Assembly (NCBI RefSeq): GCF_020748185.1
Contig: NZ_JAHZMO010000003.1
Span: forward strand, 62,001-126,000
From: Terrisporobacter petrolearius
GTDB lineage: Bacteria > Bacillota > Clostridia > Peptostreptococcales > Peptostreptococcaceae
Direction of reading: 5' to 3'
DNA: 64,000 bases
Shown here in pieces: positions 8,238-16,995 of this stretch. Made by a program: the position numbers and the translations under genes. The notes under the pieces were generated by a model, which was not told the origin of the DNA, made no database searches, and saw nothing but the letters and a program-made list of their open reading frames with translations. Position 1 is the first letter of the stretch, and each line of letters starts with the position of its first letter.

Positions 8238-9455
8238 TTACATTTGGGCATATATTTTAACTAATTCAATAGCTATATCAACAACTTTATCCATACCTTC
8301 AACACTTATATGTTCGCAAGCACCATGATAAGCTGCTCCACCAGTTCCTATATTTGGACAAGGTAACCCTTTGAAGCTTAATTGAGCTCCGTCAGTTCCT
8401 CCACGTATAGCATCTACCATTGGTTCTAAACCTACTGCTTTTATAGCTTTTTTAGCATTATCTATTAAATGCATGCATGGTTCTATTTTTTCTTTCATAT
8501 TTCTGTATTGTTGTTTTATAGTAAGAGTTACCACACCTTCACCATATTTTTCATTCATAGTTTTTTCTATATTTTGTAAGAATTCATTTCTTGCAGCAAA
8601 TTTATCTGCATCATGGTCTCTAACTATGTAAACTAATTTAGAATATTCAACTGAACCTGTAGTTTCCATTAAATGATAAAATCCTTCATATCCTTCAGTA
8701 GTTGCTGGAGTTTCATTTGGTAACATTGAATTTATCTCCATAGCTAATAGTTGAGAGTTTACCATTATATCTTTTGCACTACCTGGATGAACATTTATAC
8801 CTTTTATTTCAAATGTTGCTCCTGATGCATTAAAGTTTTCATATTCTATTTGTCCTTCTAACCATCCATCTAAAGTGTATGCAAAATCAGCTCCAAATTT
8901 CTCAACATCAAAATTATGGGCTCCTGTACCTATTTCTTCATCGGGATTAAATCCTATACATATCTTTCCGTGAGGTATATTCTCTTTTTGTATTATTTCT
9001 ATTGCAGTCATTATTTCTGCTATACCTGCTTTATCATCTGCCCCAAGTAAAGTAGTCCCATCTGTAGTTATTAAAGTTCTTCCTTTAAAGTTTTTTAAAT
9101 GTGGAAAATCTGAAACTTTTATAACTCTTCCACTCTCTCCTAAAACTATATCTTCTCCATCATAATTTTCTATGATTTGTGGGTTTACATTTTGTCCACT
9201 TATATCTTGTGAAGTATCTAAGTGAGCTATAAATCCTAATTTAGATTTATCTTCATATCCTTTTGTTGCAGGTAAAGTTCCATAAACATAACATTTATCA
9301 TCTACATGAGCATCTTCTATTCCTAGTTCTTTCATCTCTTCTACTAACAATTTAGCTAAATCAAATTGACGAGAAGTAGAAGGTACAGTTTCGCTACTAC
9401 CATCACTAGTAGTCCATAATTTTACATAATTTAACATTCTTTCATAAGCTCTCAT
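8238..9455 (-). CDS. pepT: Peptidase T (tripeptidase)
   Basis: A 405-residue M20-family di-zinc aminopeptidase that removes the N-terminal residue from tripeptides in the cytoplasm. Metal and catalytic residues are visible in order: AHLDTS (His), LLGADDKAG (bridging Asp), NPDEEIGTGA (Glu pair), YTLDGW (Asp) and the C-terminal YHGACEH (His). Length fits the family. It starts at ATG 9455. The adjacent upstream gene encodes a di/tripeptide transporter, so the pair can import peptides and break them down, but a terminator lies between them and pepT probably has its own promoter. Confidence 0.96.
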   Translation of the reverse strand: MRAYERMLNYVKLWTTSDGSSETVPSTSRQFDLAKLLVEEMKELGIEDAHVDDKCYVYGTLPATKGYEDKSKLGFIAHLDTSQDISGQNVNPQIIENYDGEDIVLGESGRVIKVSDFPHLKNFKGRTLITTDGTTLLGADDKAGIAEIMTAIEIIQKENIPHGKICIGFNPDEEIGTGAHNFDVEKFGADFAYTLDGWLEGQIEYENFNASGATFEIKGINVHPGSAKDIMVNSQLLAMEINSMLPNETPATTEGYEGFYHLMETTGSVEYSKLVYIVRDHDADKFAARNEFLQNIEKTMNEKYGEGVVTLTIKQQYRNMKEKIEPCMHLIDNAKKAIKAVGLEPMVDAIRGGTDGAQLSFKGLPCPNIGTGGAAYHGACEHISVEGMDKVVDIAIELVKIYAQM

Positions 9456-9501
9456 AGTTTTAATCTCCTTCTATTTAAAAATTTATTTTAATTTAATAAA
9501 A

Positions 9502-9533
9502 AACTGGGTTCTGTAACAGCTCAGAACCCAGTT
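9502..9533 (-). terminator. Terminator of the peptide transporter gene
   Basis: Perfect 12-bp arms (AACTGGGTTCTG and its complement) with an 8-base loop, followed on the minus strand by TTTTTTATT. It lies about 30 bases past the transporter stop. Confidence 0.88.
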
Positions 9534-9564
9534 GTAATATTTTTATTTTGATACTGTATGATAG

Positions 9565-10944
9565 TTAAGCTACTATATTTTCGCTATTTTCATTATCATC
9601 AGCAACTAGCTTGCTTAAGTTTTTATCTAGTGCAAATAATGCTACTGCACAAACAAATAATATTACTGGTATTGCAGTATAAACTGTTATCATATCAAAT
9701 TGCTTTGTAAAGTTATATATTGCTCCGTGAGTTTTACCAGCTATAAATGTAGCACAAGTCCAAACTCCCATTAATACTGCTAAGTATTTTTTTGGAGCAT
9801 ATTTACTTACAAATGAGTTTCCAAGTGGAGAGAAGCACATCTCTCCTAAACTTAAGAAGAATCCAAATGCTATTATCCATATTATAGAAGCTTTTGCTGT
9901 ATCTGGAGCGCCTATTCCTCTTGTAAATTCAGCTCCAACTAACATTAAAAATGCAATTCCTAAGAAAGCTAATCCTATACCTGTTTTCTTAAATAAAGAT
10001 AAGTCACCTTGTGGTCTTTGAGATAGTTTATACCATAAAGCACCTAATACTGGTCCAAGTGCAATACATAAGAATGCATTTTCTGAGTCAAACCATAATA
10101 ATGGAACTTCAAAGTTACCAATTGACATATCAACAAATGCTCCACCATAATCATAAACTGCTAGGTAAGTAAGATACCAGAATAACCAGAATATTACTGA
10201 AAAAGTAGATACTAAAACTATAGCTGCTACTCTTTTCTTTTCCATTACAGTTAGTGGTGCTTTACTATCATCTTTATTACTAGTATCTTTTTCTTTACCA
10301 GCTAAAAATGGCTTTTTACCATGTTCTCCTAATAGCTTCCATCCTAAAACAAATATTATTGCTCCAACTACCATTATGGCTGCTGAGAATTTAAAGCATG
10401 CTGTAAATCCTAAAACATCCCCTTTATTAAATAAATACATATAAGCAAATCCAAAGAAAGTTGTTCCAAAGAAACTACCTATATTTATGAAACTATATTG
10501 TGTTGAGAAAGCTGAGTCAAGTTGATCTTGATCTTCAAATAAAGTACCTGTTAATGCAGATAAATTACCTTTAAATAAACCTGTACCTAAAGCAACTAAA
10601 GCTATCATTATATTAATTCCTGATATATCTGTAGCATTAGCCCCTATAAAATAACCAGCACCCATTATTAACATTCCTACTGGTATAGCATATCTAGCTC
10701 CTACCCATCTATCACAAACCATACCACCAAATATTGGTGCTAAGTAAGTAAATGCAACTAAGTTAGCTACTGCTAAAGCTGCTTGATCTGATGTAAGTCC
10801 TAGTCCACCTGTTGCAACGCTTGCTGCAATAAATAATAACAATATTCCCTTACTTCCATAGTATGCTGATCTTTCAAACGAAAAAGCACCTGAACATAAA
10901 TAGAAAGCTAAAGGTTTCTTTTTTGATTTAACTGTGTTTTCCAT
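9565..10944 (-). CDS. dtpT: POT-family di/tripeptide:proton symporter
   Basis: A 459-residue membrane protein of the proton-dependent oligopeptide transporter (PTR2/POT) branch of the major facilitator superfamily. It shows about a dozen hydrophobic helices. The N-terminal YYGSKGILLLF matches the POT signature region carrying the ExxER-type proton/peptide site (here SFERSAYYG, residues 22-30), and the family motif GTGLFKGNLSALTG lies near residue 120. It imports di- and tripeptides driven by protons. With pepT just downstream, its likely role is feeding amino-acid fermentation. Exact peptide preference is not readable. Confidence 0.9.
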   Translation of the reverse strand: MENTVKSKKKPLAFYLCSGAFSFERSAYYGSKGILLLFIAASVATGGLGLTSDQAALAVANLVAFTYLAPIFGGMVCDRWVGARYAIPVGMLIMGAGYFIGANATDISGINIMIALVALGTGLFKGNLSALTGTLFEDQDQLDSAFSTQYSFINIGSFFGTTFFGFAYMYLFNKGDVLGFTACFKFSAAIMVVGAIIFVLGWKLLGEHGKKPFLAGKEKDTSNKDDSKAPLTVMEKKRVAAIVLVSTFSVIFWLFWYLTYLAVYDYGGAFVDMSIGNFEVPLLWFDSENAFLCIALGPVLGALWYKLSQRPQGDLSLFKKTGIGLAFLGIAFLMLVGAEFTRGIGAPDTAKASIIWIIAFGFFLSLGEMCFSPLGNSFVSKYAPKKYLAVLMGVWTCATFIAGKTHGAIYNFTKQFDMITVYTAIPVILFVCAVALFALDKNLSKLVADDNENSENIVA

Positions 10945-11045
10945 GTTGTCCCCCCATATTAATGTATTTTTTGTGTATCTTTCATATCAGTCATTTCCTA
11001 AGCTGTTAATAAATATGTCTGATTGTCTGTACACAGTTTTATGAT

Positions 11046-11083
11046 AATTATCAAAGATATATCAATAGATATCTTTGATAATT
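11046..11083. repeat. 15-bp inverted repeat between pepP and dtpT
   Basis: Perfect arms AATTATCAAAGATAT and its complement, 8-base loop, about 50 bases past the pepP stop and 100 bases upstream of dtpT. No real T-run follows on either strand, so it is either a weak pepP terminator or an operator in the dtpT promoter region. Confidence 0.55.
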
Positions 11084-11134
11084 TCAAACTCCTTAAGATT
11101 ATTCCAAACTTTTATAATTATTATATTTTTAATA

Positions 11135-12928
11135 CTATATTGCTCTTGTATATTCTTTTAACCAGTTTCTTTCTTCTTCATTTAAATAAGGACTGATTGT
11201 TTCATATACATTTTTATGATAATCATTTAAATATGATTTTTCTCTTTCAGTCATTAAGCTTGGATTAATTCCATCTAAATCTATTGGACACATAGTTATT
11301 GCATCAAATGCCATAAATTGTCCATTTATATTTTTCTCTAGCTTTTTAACAACTAGTTGATTTTCTATACGAATTCCATGAGAACCTTCCATATAAATTC
11401 CTGGTTCATTTGTTATAACCATTCCTTCTTCAAAAGGAGTCGTCTCATGTTTTGCAGGTACAATATACCATCTGAATCCAGCTGGTCCTTCATGTACGCT
11501 TAACATATATCCAACACCATGTCCTGTTCCACATTTATAGTCAATTCCCATATCCCACATTGGGCCTCTTGCAAGTATATCTAAGTTATATCCTCTACAC
11601 CCGTGTAAGAACTTAGCCTGAGATAAGTTTATCATACCCCTTGCTACTGCAGTATAATGAGTTTTCAACTCCTCAGATATATCTCCCAATATATATGTTC
11701 TTGTTATATCTGTAGTTCCTTCTAAGTAATGACCTCCAGAATCTACTAAGAACATATGCTCTGCTTTTATTTTGTAATCGCTTTCTTCAGTGGCTGCATA
11801 ATGCATCATGGCAGCATGTTCTTTATAACCTGCTATAGTTTCAAAACTTAAATCAACAAATCCTTCTTGTTCTTTTCTAAGTTGTAATAATTTTTCTGAT
11901 GCGCTAAGTTCACTAATTTCAATTTTACCTACATTAGTTTTTAACCAATACATAAATTTAGCACAGGCTACACCATCTTTTATATATGCACTTTCTATAT
12001 TTTTTAATTCAGTTTTATTTTTCATTGCTTTCATTAAAACTGCAGGATTTTCTATTTCTACTTTTTTAATTTTTTCTGAAATATTATTATATAAAGAGTA
12101 GTTTACTCTCTCTGGGTCTAGCATTATAACTTCTTTTTCATCTAATTCTTTTATAAAATCATAAACATCGTTATATGGTTTTATTTGTATATTAGATTCA
12201 TTAAATTCTAATTTGATAGAATCATCAAGTTTATTGTCATTAATAAATAAATAAGCTTTATCAAGAGTTATAGCTGCATAAGCTAACACTACTGGTGTAT
12301 AACTTACATCATTTCCTCTTATATTAAATATCCATGCTACCTCATCTAGAGTTGTTACTACATGAGTTGTTGCACCATTTTCTCTCATTACATTTCTTAT
12401 TCTATTTATTTTGGATTGGAAACTTTCTCCAGTATATTTTACATCTAATACAAAAGCCTTTTCTTCTGATAAATCAGGTCTATTTTCCCAAATAGAATCA
12501 ATAAGATCTTCGTCATATTCAATGATAACGTTTTTCTTTTTTAATTTTTCTTTAAGTTCTAATCCATCACCTGCTGCTATTAATCTTCCGTCAAAACCTA
12601 GTTTTCCACCTGTCTTTATATTTTCTATAACAAACTCATTAACAGTTGGTACTCCTTCTTCTCCCATTTTGAATAGGTCTATACCACTTCCTGCTAACTC
12701 TTTTTCCGCTTGAATAAAATATCTTCCATCAGTCCATAGTCCAGCTTTTTCTTTAGTTACTACTACAGTTCCTGCTGAACCTTTAAAACCTGAAATAAAT
12801 TGTCTAGATTTAAAGTATTCCCCAACATATTCACTTTGATGATTGTCTGCAGAAGGAATAATGTAAGCATCAATATTTCTGTCTTCCATTATTTCCCTAA
12901 GTTCAGATACTCTACTTGCTATACTCAT
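11135..12928 (-). CDS. pepP: Xaa-Pro aminopeptidase, three-domain type
   Basis: A 597-residue aminopeptidase P that releases the N-terminal residue from peptides with proline in second position. Two creatinase-like N-terminal domains (about 1-310) precede an M24 pita-bread catalytic domain, whose metal ligands are seen in LVDSGGHY and TDITRT (two Asp), GHGVGYML (His), NEPGIY (Glu) and IRIENQ (Glu). The last 60 residues are the C-terminal extension of the long form. I chose ATG 12928 because AGGGGTGG lies just upstream; an in-frame ATG 23 codons earlier lacks a ribosome site. It is divergent from a second M24 gene at 13318. Confidence 0.94.
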   Translation of the reverse strand: MSIASRVSELREIMEDRNIDAYIIPSADNHQSEYVGEYFKSRQFISGFKGSAGTVVVTKEKAGLWTDGRYFIQAEKELAGSGIDLFKMGEEGVPTVNEFVIENIKTGGKLGFDGRLIAAGDGLELKEKLKKKNVIIEYDEDLIDSIWENRPDLSEEKAFVLDVKYTGESFQSKINRIRNVMRENGATTHVVTTLDEVAWIFNIRGNDVSYTPVVLAYAAITLDKAYLFINDNKLDDSIKLEFNESNIQIKPYNDVYDFIKELDEKEVIMLDPERVNYSLYNNISEKIKKVEIENPAVLMKAMKNKTELKNIESAYIKDGVACAKFMYWLKTNVGKIEISELSASEKLLQLRKEQEGFVDLSFETIAGYKEHAAMMHYAATEESDYKIKAEHMFLVDSGGHYLEGTTDITRTYILGDISEELKTHYTAVARGMINLSQAKFLHGCRGYNLDILARGPMWDMGIDYKCGTGHGVGYMLSVHEGPAGFRWYIVPAKHETTPFEEGMVITNEPGIYMEGSHGIRIENQLVVKKLEKNINGQFMAFDAITMCPIDLDGINPSLMTEREKSYLNDYHKNVYETISPYLNEEERNWLKEYTRAI

Positions 12929-13317
12929 AACTATCCACCCCTGAATATAATATTTCGTAAAACATTTAATATTAAGTTGCCTACAAGTCATATACATTTG
13001 AATATAATTATTTTATTTGAAATATATATTTGCATTTAACATGTCTTGTCATCTGTAATTATAATATAATCTTAGAATAATTACACTACGTATTATTTTT
13101 TTTTTATATAAATTTACAATTATTCGTCACATTACTTCTCATAACTACACACTAATAATAAATTAATAATTTAACATACTTTAAATGTTTTATTTTTTTA
13201 TGTTTTGAGTGACTAATATTGACTTTATTAGACATGAATACTACAATAATCTTAGTTAATTTAATAAATGAATTTTTAGATTAATTAATTTGTACTTTAC
13301 AATAGGGGGATTTATTA
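12929..13317. other. Divergent intergenic region, pepP / M24 peptidase
   Basis: About 390 bases of AT-rich DNA between two divergent peptidase genes. It holds the sigma-A promoter for the rightward gene (13219-13247) and presumably the pepP promoter. I see no other gene or structured RNA in it. Confidence 0.6.
13219..13247 (+). promoter_or_regulatory. Sigma-A promoter of the second M24 peptidase
   Basis: TTGACT (13219-13224), a 17-base spacer, then TACAAT (13242-13247), giving a 5' leader of about 65 bases before ATG 13318. Confidence 0.75.
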
Positions 13318-14397
13318 ATGGATCAAATGAAATTACAAAGAATTATTACATCAATGAAGGAAAACAATGTTCCTCAATTAATAGTAGCTGATCCAGCTTC
13401 TATATGTTATTTAACAGGCCGTATGTTAAATTGTGGCGAAAGAATGCTTGCTCTTTATCTTGATGTTGAAGGCAATCATAAATTTTTCATAGGTAAATTA
13501 TTCCCACAGTCTACTCCAATTGAAGGAGCTGAAATAGTTTACTTTGATGATATTGATGATTATGTAGGAATGTTAGCAAACTGCATGAGAGAAAATACTA
13601 TAGTTGGTATAGATAAAGTTTGGCCAGCTAAGTTCTTATTACCTTTAATGAGCAAATTGAATGCTACTAAATTTATTGATGGATCATTCATAATAGATAA
13701 CATTCGTCAAATTAAAGATGAAAAAGAACAAGAATTAATGAGAGAAGCTTCAAGATTAAATGATAGCGTTATAGAAAGATTAATGCCTCTTGTTAAAGAA
13801 GGTTACACTGAATTAGAAATGGCAGACAAAATTTTAGAAATGTATCTTGAAGGTGGAGCATCAGGTCACTCTTTTGATCCAATAATAGGATATGGTGCTA
13901 ATGCTGCTGACCCTCACCACGAATCAGATAACTCCAAAGGTAAGTTAGGTGATTCAGTTGTTCTTGACTTAGGTTGTGTAAAAGATGGATACTGCTCTGA
14001 CATGACTAGAACAGTATTTTTAGGTGAAGTTTCTGAAAAAGGAAGAGAAGTATACGAAGTAGTTAAAGAAGCTAACTTAAGAGGTATAGCTGCTTGTAAG
14101 CCAGGAAATAGATTCTGCGATGTAGACAATGCTTGTCGTGACTATATAACTGAAAAAGGTTACGGAGAATACTTTACTCATAGAACTGGTCACTCTATAG
14201 GAATGGAATGCCATGAGTTCGGTGATGTATCTTCTGTAAATGAAGCTATATTAAAACCAGGTATGATATTCTCAGTTGAGCCAGGTGTTTACTTACCAGG
14301 TGAAGTTGGAGTTAGAATAGAAGACTTAGTATTAATAACTGAGGATGGTTGCGAAGTATTAAATAACGTAACTAAAGATTTAATTGTTATAAAATAA
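13318..14397 (+). CDS. Xaa-Pro peptidase, short M24B type
   Basis: A 359-residue metallopeptidase of the proline dipeptidase / aminopeptidase P group. It has one creatinase-like N-terminal domain (about 1-130) and an M24 catalytic domain with VLDLGCVKDGYCSDMTRT (two Asp ligands), RTGHSIGMECHE (His), SVEPGVYLPG (Glu) and RIEDL (Glu). Shorter than its neighbour at 11135-12928, it probably prefers dipeptides (prolidase, PepQ) or short Xaa-Pro peptides, which the sequence alone does not decide. It starts at ATG 13318 after AGGGGGA and has its own promoter and terminator. Confidence 0.92.
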   Translation: MDQMKLQRIITSMKENNVPQLIVADPASICYLTGRMLNCGERMLALYLDVEGNHKFFIGKLFPQSTPIEGAEIVYFDDIDDYVGMLANCMRENTIVGIDKVWPAKFLLPLMSKLNATKFIDGSFIIDNIRQIKDEKEQELMREASRLNDSVIERLMPLVKEGYTELEMADKILEMYLEGGASGHSFDPIIGYGANAADPHHESDNSKGKLGDSVVLDLGCVKDGYCSDMTRTVFLGEVSEKGREVYEVVKEANLRGIAACKPGNRFCDVDNACRDYITEKGYGEYFTHRTGHSIGMECHEFGDVSSVNEAILKPGMIFSVEPGVYLPGEVGVRIEDLVLITEDGCEVLNNVTKDLIVIK

Positions 14398-14418
14398 ATA
14401 TTATTTTAATTATTTATT

Positions 14419-14452
14419 AAAAAACCAGAGTTTTTATAGCTCTGGTTTTTTT
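14419..14452 (+). terminator. Terminator of the short M24 peptidase gene
   Basis: Arms AAAAAACCAGAG and CTCTGGTTTTTT around a 9-base loop, ending in a T-run, about 20 bases past the stop. Confidence 0.9.
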
Positions 14453-14607
14453 GTGCATATTTTTAAGCAATTAAAATATTATACTTTTCAAAAATATTTC
14501 GCATCTTATAAATCTTAATACTATTTTAATACTCCCCTTATAGGTCTTAATACATTTTTAAAGCCTCAATTCTTATAATTGAATTATAAAAAAAGGAGGT
14601 ATAAGAG

Positions 14608-14697
14608 ATGCAAATACTAATTTAGACAATTTGTTTAGTTGTAATAATCTTTTTAATTTACTATTTTGTAATTCTTATGGGAGGAGATACACAATGA
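14608..14697 (+). pseudogene. kdpF: kdpF remnant with a nonsense codon
   Basis: AAAAGGAGG precedes ATG 14608. The reading frame has 29 codons, the normal size of the KdpF peptide, and reads as one hydrophobic helix (CLVVIIFLIYYFVILM), but codon 6 is TAG. Its TGA overlaps the kdpA ATG, as expected for translationally coupled kdpF-kdpA. The small KdpF subunit stabilises the KdpABC potassium pump; here it cannot be made whole. Confidence 0.7.
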
Positions 14698-16019
14698 CAT
14701 ACACAATTTTGCAGTATTTAATTTATTTAGTAATTCTTATATTGCTTGCCATACCACTTGGTTCATATATAGGCAAAGTAATGGATGGAGAAAAAGTATT
14801 TTTATCAAAACCTCCATATCCCTGTGAAAAACTTATTTACAAATTAATGAAAGTTAAAAGCAATGAAGAAATGAACTGGAAAAAATATATATTCTATTTT
14901 AACGTTTAGTTTAATGGAATAGGTTTAATATTTTTATTTCTTCTTCAGTTATTACAAGGTCATTTAATTGTTAACCCTCAAAGTCTACCTGGTGTTCCAT
15001 GGGATTTATCTTTAAATACAGCTATAAGTTTCATAACAAATACTAACTGGCAAGCTTATAGTGGCGAATCTACTTTAGGTTATCTGACTCAAGCCCTTGG
15101 ACTTACAGTTCGAAACTTTAAGTTTGCTGAAACTGTTCAATTAGTCGAACCTATTGCTGTTGACAACGACGGTAATATTATTGAAAATACAAAAATTGAC
15201 TTAAAAACTAAGACAGCCTATGTTAATAGAAAAGTAGTTAATTATACAGAAGTTATAAATAAAGAAACTATTCCTCTTGGCCATGCTGCTAGTCAAGCGG
15301 CAATAAAGCAAACTAGTACTAATGGTGGTTGTTTTTATGGAGTAAATTCTGCTCACCCTTTAGAAAACCCAACAATCATTTCTAATTTACTAGAAATGAT
15401 TTCAATTTTACTAATACCTATATGTTTATGCTTTACATTTGGTAGAAATATAAAAAATAAAAATCAAGGTATTGCAATTTTTATGTCTATGTTTATAGTT
15501 CTTGTAATAGCTCTTGGATCACTAGCTGTATGTGAACAAAATGCCACTCCTCAACTTTCACAAAGCGATATTGATATGACTACTATAGAACAATCTGGCG
15601 AAAATATGTAAGGTAAAGAATCTCGTTTTGGTATAGTTGCTTCATCTACATGGTCTACATTTGCCACAGCTTCTTCAAATAATCCTGTAAACTCTATGCA
15701 TGATAGTTATACTCCTCTGGGTGGAATAGTAACCATGTTACTAATGCAGCTTGCCAAAGTAATCTTCGGGGTGTTGGATGTGTATTGTATGGAATGCTAG
15801 CTTTTGCCATATTAACTGCATGCTGGTAGCTTAGCTCAAAAGAAAAAAATTGCTACTACAGCAGGTACGTTATCAACTACAAATACCATGTTTGTATTTT
15901 TATTAATTATGATTATTTTATTAATTGGTGACCTTAGCTTTTTCACAGCATTATCATTAGGACCAATTGCTGAATATTTAAGCTCAATCTTATTGGAGGT
16001 GACATTAATTGAACAATAA
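14694..16019 (+). pseudogene. kdpA: kdpA remnant (potassium channel subunit)
   Basis: The frame starts with a normal KdpA N-terminus at ATG 14694. It is stopped by TAG at 14907, then continues in frame with SFITNTNWQAYSGE, a KdpA hallmark. Near 15128 it jumps from FKFAE to TVQLVEP, so one membrane segment is deleted. A TAA at 15609 interrupts GENM/GKESRFG, and near 15775 a frameshift is followed by a large deletion joining [13 protein letters not shown] to the C-terminal part AGSLAQKKK. At least two stops, one frameshift and two deletions make it dead. Intact KdpA has about 560 residues and selects K+; here the pore cannot form. Confidence 0.92.
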
Positions 16020-16366
16020 CACGAAGACCGCTTTTTCAGATAAAAATATGACTAAAAGAGCTATAAAAGATTGATTTACAAGATTAAATCCAAAAACACA
16101 AAAGGAAAACCCTGTAATGTTGTTGGTTTATATATCCGTTATATTAACTACTTTGCTTTGGATAGCATCATTGTTTGGTATTAAAGATGCTTCACCTGGG
16201 TACACATTGTCTATAGCAATAATTCTTTGGTTCACAGTAATATTTGCAAATTTAAGAAAAATGGGTATTAAAACTATAATGATAACTGGAGATAACCCTC
16301 TTACTACAGCTGCCATATCTGCCGAAGCTGTAGTTGATGATTTTCTTGCGGAGGCTACACCCAAAA
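16009..16366 (+). pseudogene. kdpB: kdpB remnant (P-type ATPase), lacking the catalytic core
   Basis: A TTG start at 16009 follows GGAGGTGA, as expected after kdpA. The frame shows the KdpB N-terminus, a TGA at 16072, the first membrane helices ending VIFAN, and then directly [18 protein letters not shown] and DDFLAEATP from the hinge region. The join near 16251 removes several hundred residues, including the phosphorylation motif DKTGT. A second join near 16363 cuts off the remainder and fuses the stub to kdpD sequence. Intact KdpB is about 680 residues; about 120 codons remain. Confidence 0.92.
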
Positions 16367-16618
16367 AATGAAGATATGGTTTTAGTAGAAATTAGTGGCA
16401 ATGGTAATAGTCTGTCTGATAAAGATAAAGAAAAAATCTTTGATCTGTTTTACACTGTCGACAATCAAATTGTTGATAACAAGCGTAATTTAGGATTAGC
16501 TCTTTGTAAATCTATTATTTTAGCTCACGGAGGAGAAATAGATGTAAAAGATAATAAGCCTCACGAAACAGTATTCTCATTTACATTACCATCTGAGGAG
16601 GTAAACTTGCATGAATAA
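16364..16618 (+). pseudogene. kdpD: kdpD remnant (sensor kinase ATPase end only)
   Basis: Out of the kdpB frame, the sequence reads [13 protein letters not shown], then FDLFYTVDN, RNLGLALCKSIILAHGG and a final FSFTLPSEE. This is the G-box end of a KdpD-type histidine kinase ATPase domain. The Usp/KdpD sensor part, membrane helices and phospho-accepting His are missing. kdpC and most of kdpD were evidently lost in the same deletion that truncated kdpB. The stop at 16616-16618 overlaps the kdpE start, as in intact operons. Confidence 0.88.
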
Positions 16619-16914
16619 ACCATCGATTTTAATAATAGTGATTTAAAAATTCACTATGCTAGCGGATGTGTTTATAAAAATAATGAAGAATTACATCTAA
16701 CCCCTATTGAATATAAATTGCTTTGCCTACTTATTAGAAATGTTGAAGAAGTTTTGATTCATACTTATATGACAAAGGAAATTTGGGGAATTTCTTGGGA
16801 TAGTTATGTTTCTTCTTTAAGAGTTTATATGGCCACACTTCGAAAAAAAATTGAAACTGATACTTCTCATCCTCAGTATATTCAAACTCATGTAGGTGTT
16901 GCTACAGGATGATA
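16611..16914 (+). pseudogene. kdpE: kdpE remnant (response regulator)
   Basis: ATG 16611 follows GAGGAGG. Nine codons of a receiver N-terminus (MNKPSILII) run straight into a deletion, after which another frame reads the OmpR-type winged helix: LTPIEYKLLCLL, SSLRVYMATLRKKIE and HPQYIQTHVGV. The receiver domain with its phospho-Asp is gone, and a lost base near the end changes the last residues. It cannot act as a phosphorylation-dependent activator of kdp. Confidence 0.9.
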
Positions 16915-16916
16915 GA

Positions 16917-16966
16917 GATATAATAAGAAGGTCAAAGTGATTACACTTTGACCTTCTTATTATATC
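16917..16966. terminator. 23-bp perfect hairpin between kdp remnant and ppdK
   Basis: Arms of 23 bases (starting GATATAATAAGAAGGTC) pair perfectly across a 4-base loop. It is followed by repeated TTATTATATC units up to about 16985. It lies between convergent kdpE' and ppdK and can terminate both directions. Confidence 0.8.
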
Positions 16967-16995
16967 TTATTATATCTTATTATTTATTTATGTGT

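Noticed and set aside
15396-15611. A 71-codon membrane protein
   Set aside because: The translation is an internal KdpA segment between nonsense codons.
16117-16371. An 84-codon open frame as a genuine small membrane protein
   Set aside because: Its halves are KdpB helices and the KdpB hinge joined by a deletion; it is part of the kdp remnant.
16334-16618. A stand-alone histidine-kinase ATPase protein
   Set aside because: Its first residues are out-of-frame kdpB sequence and there is no kinase His domain or sensor; it is the end of a deleted kdpD.
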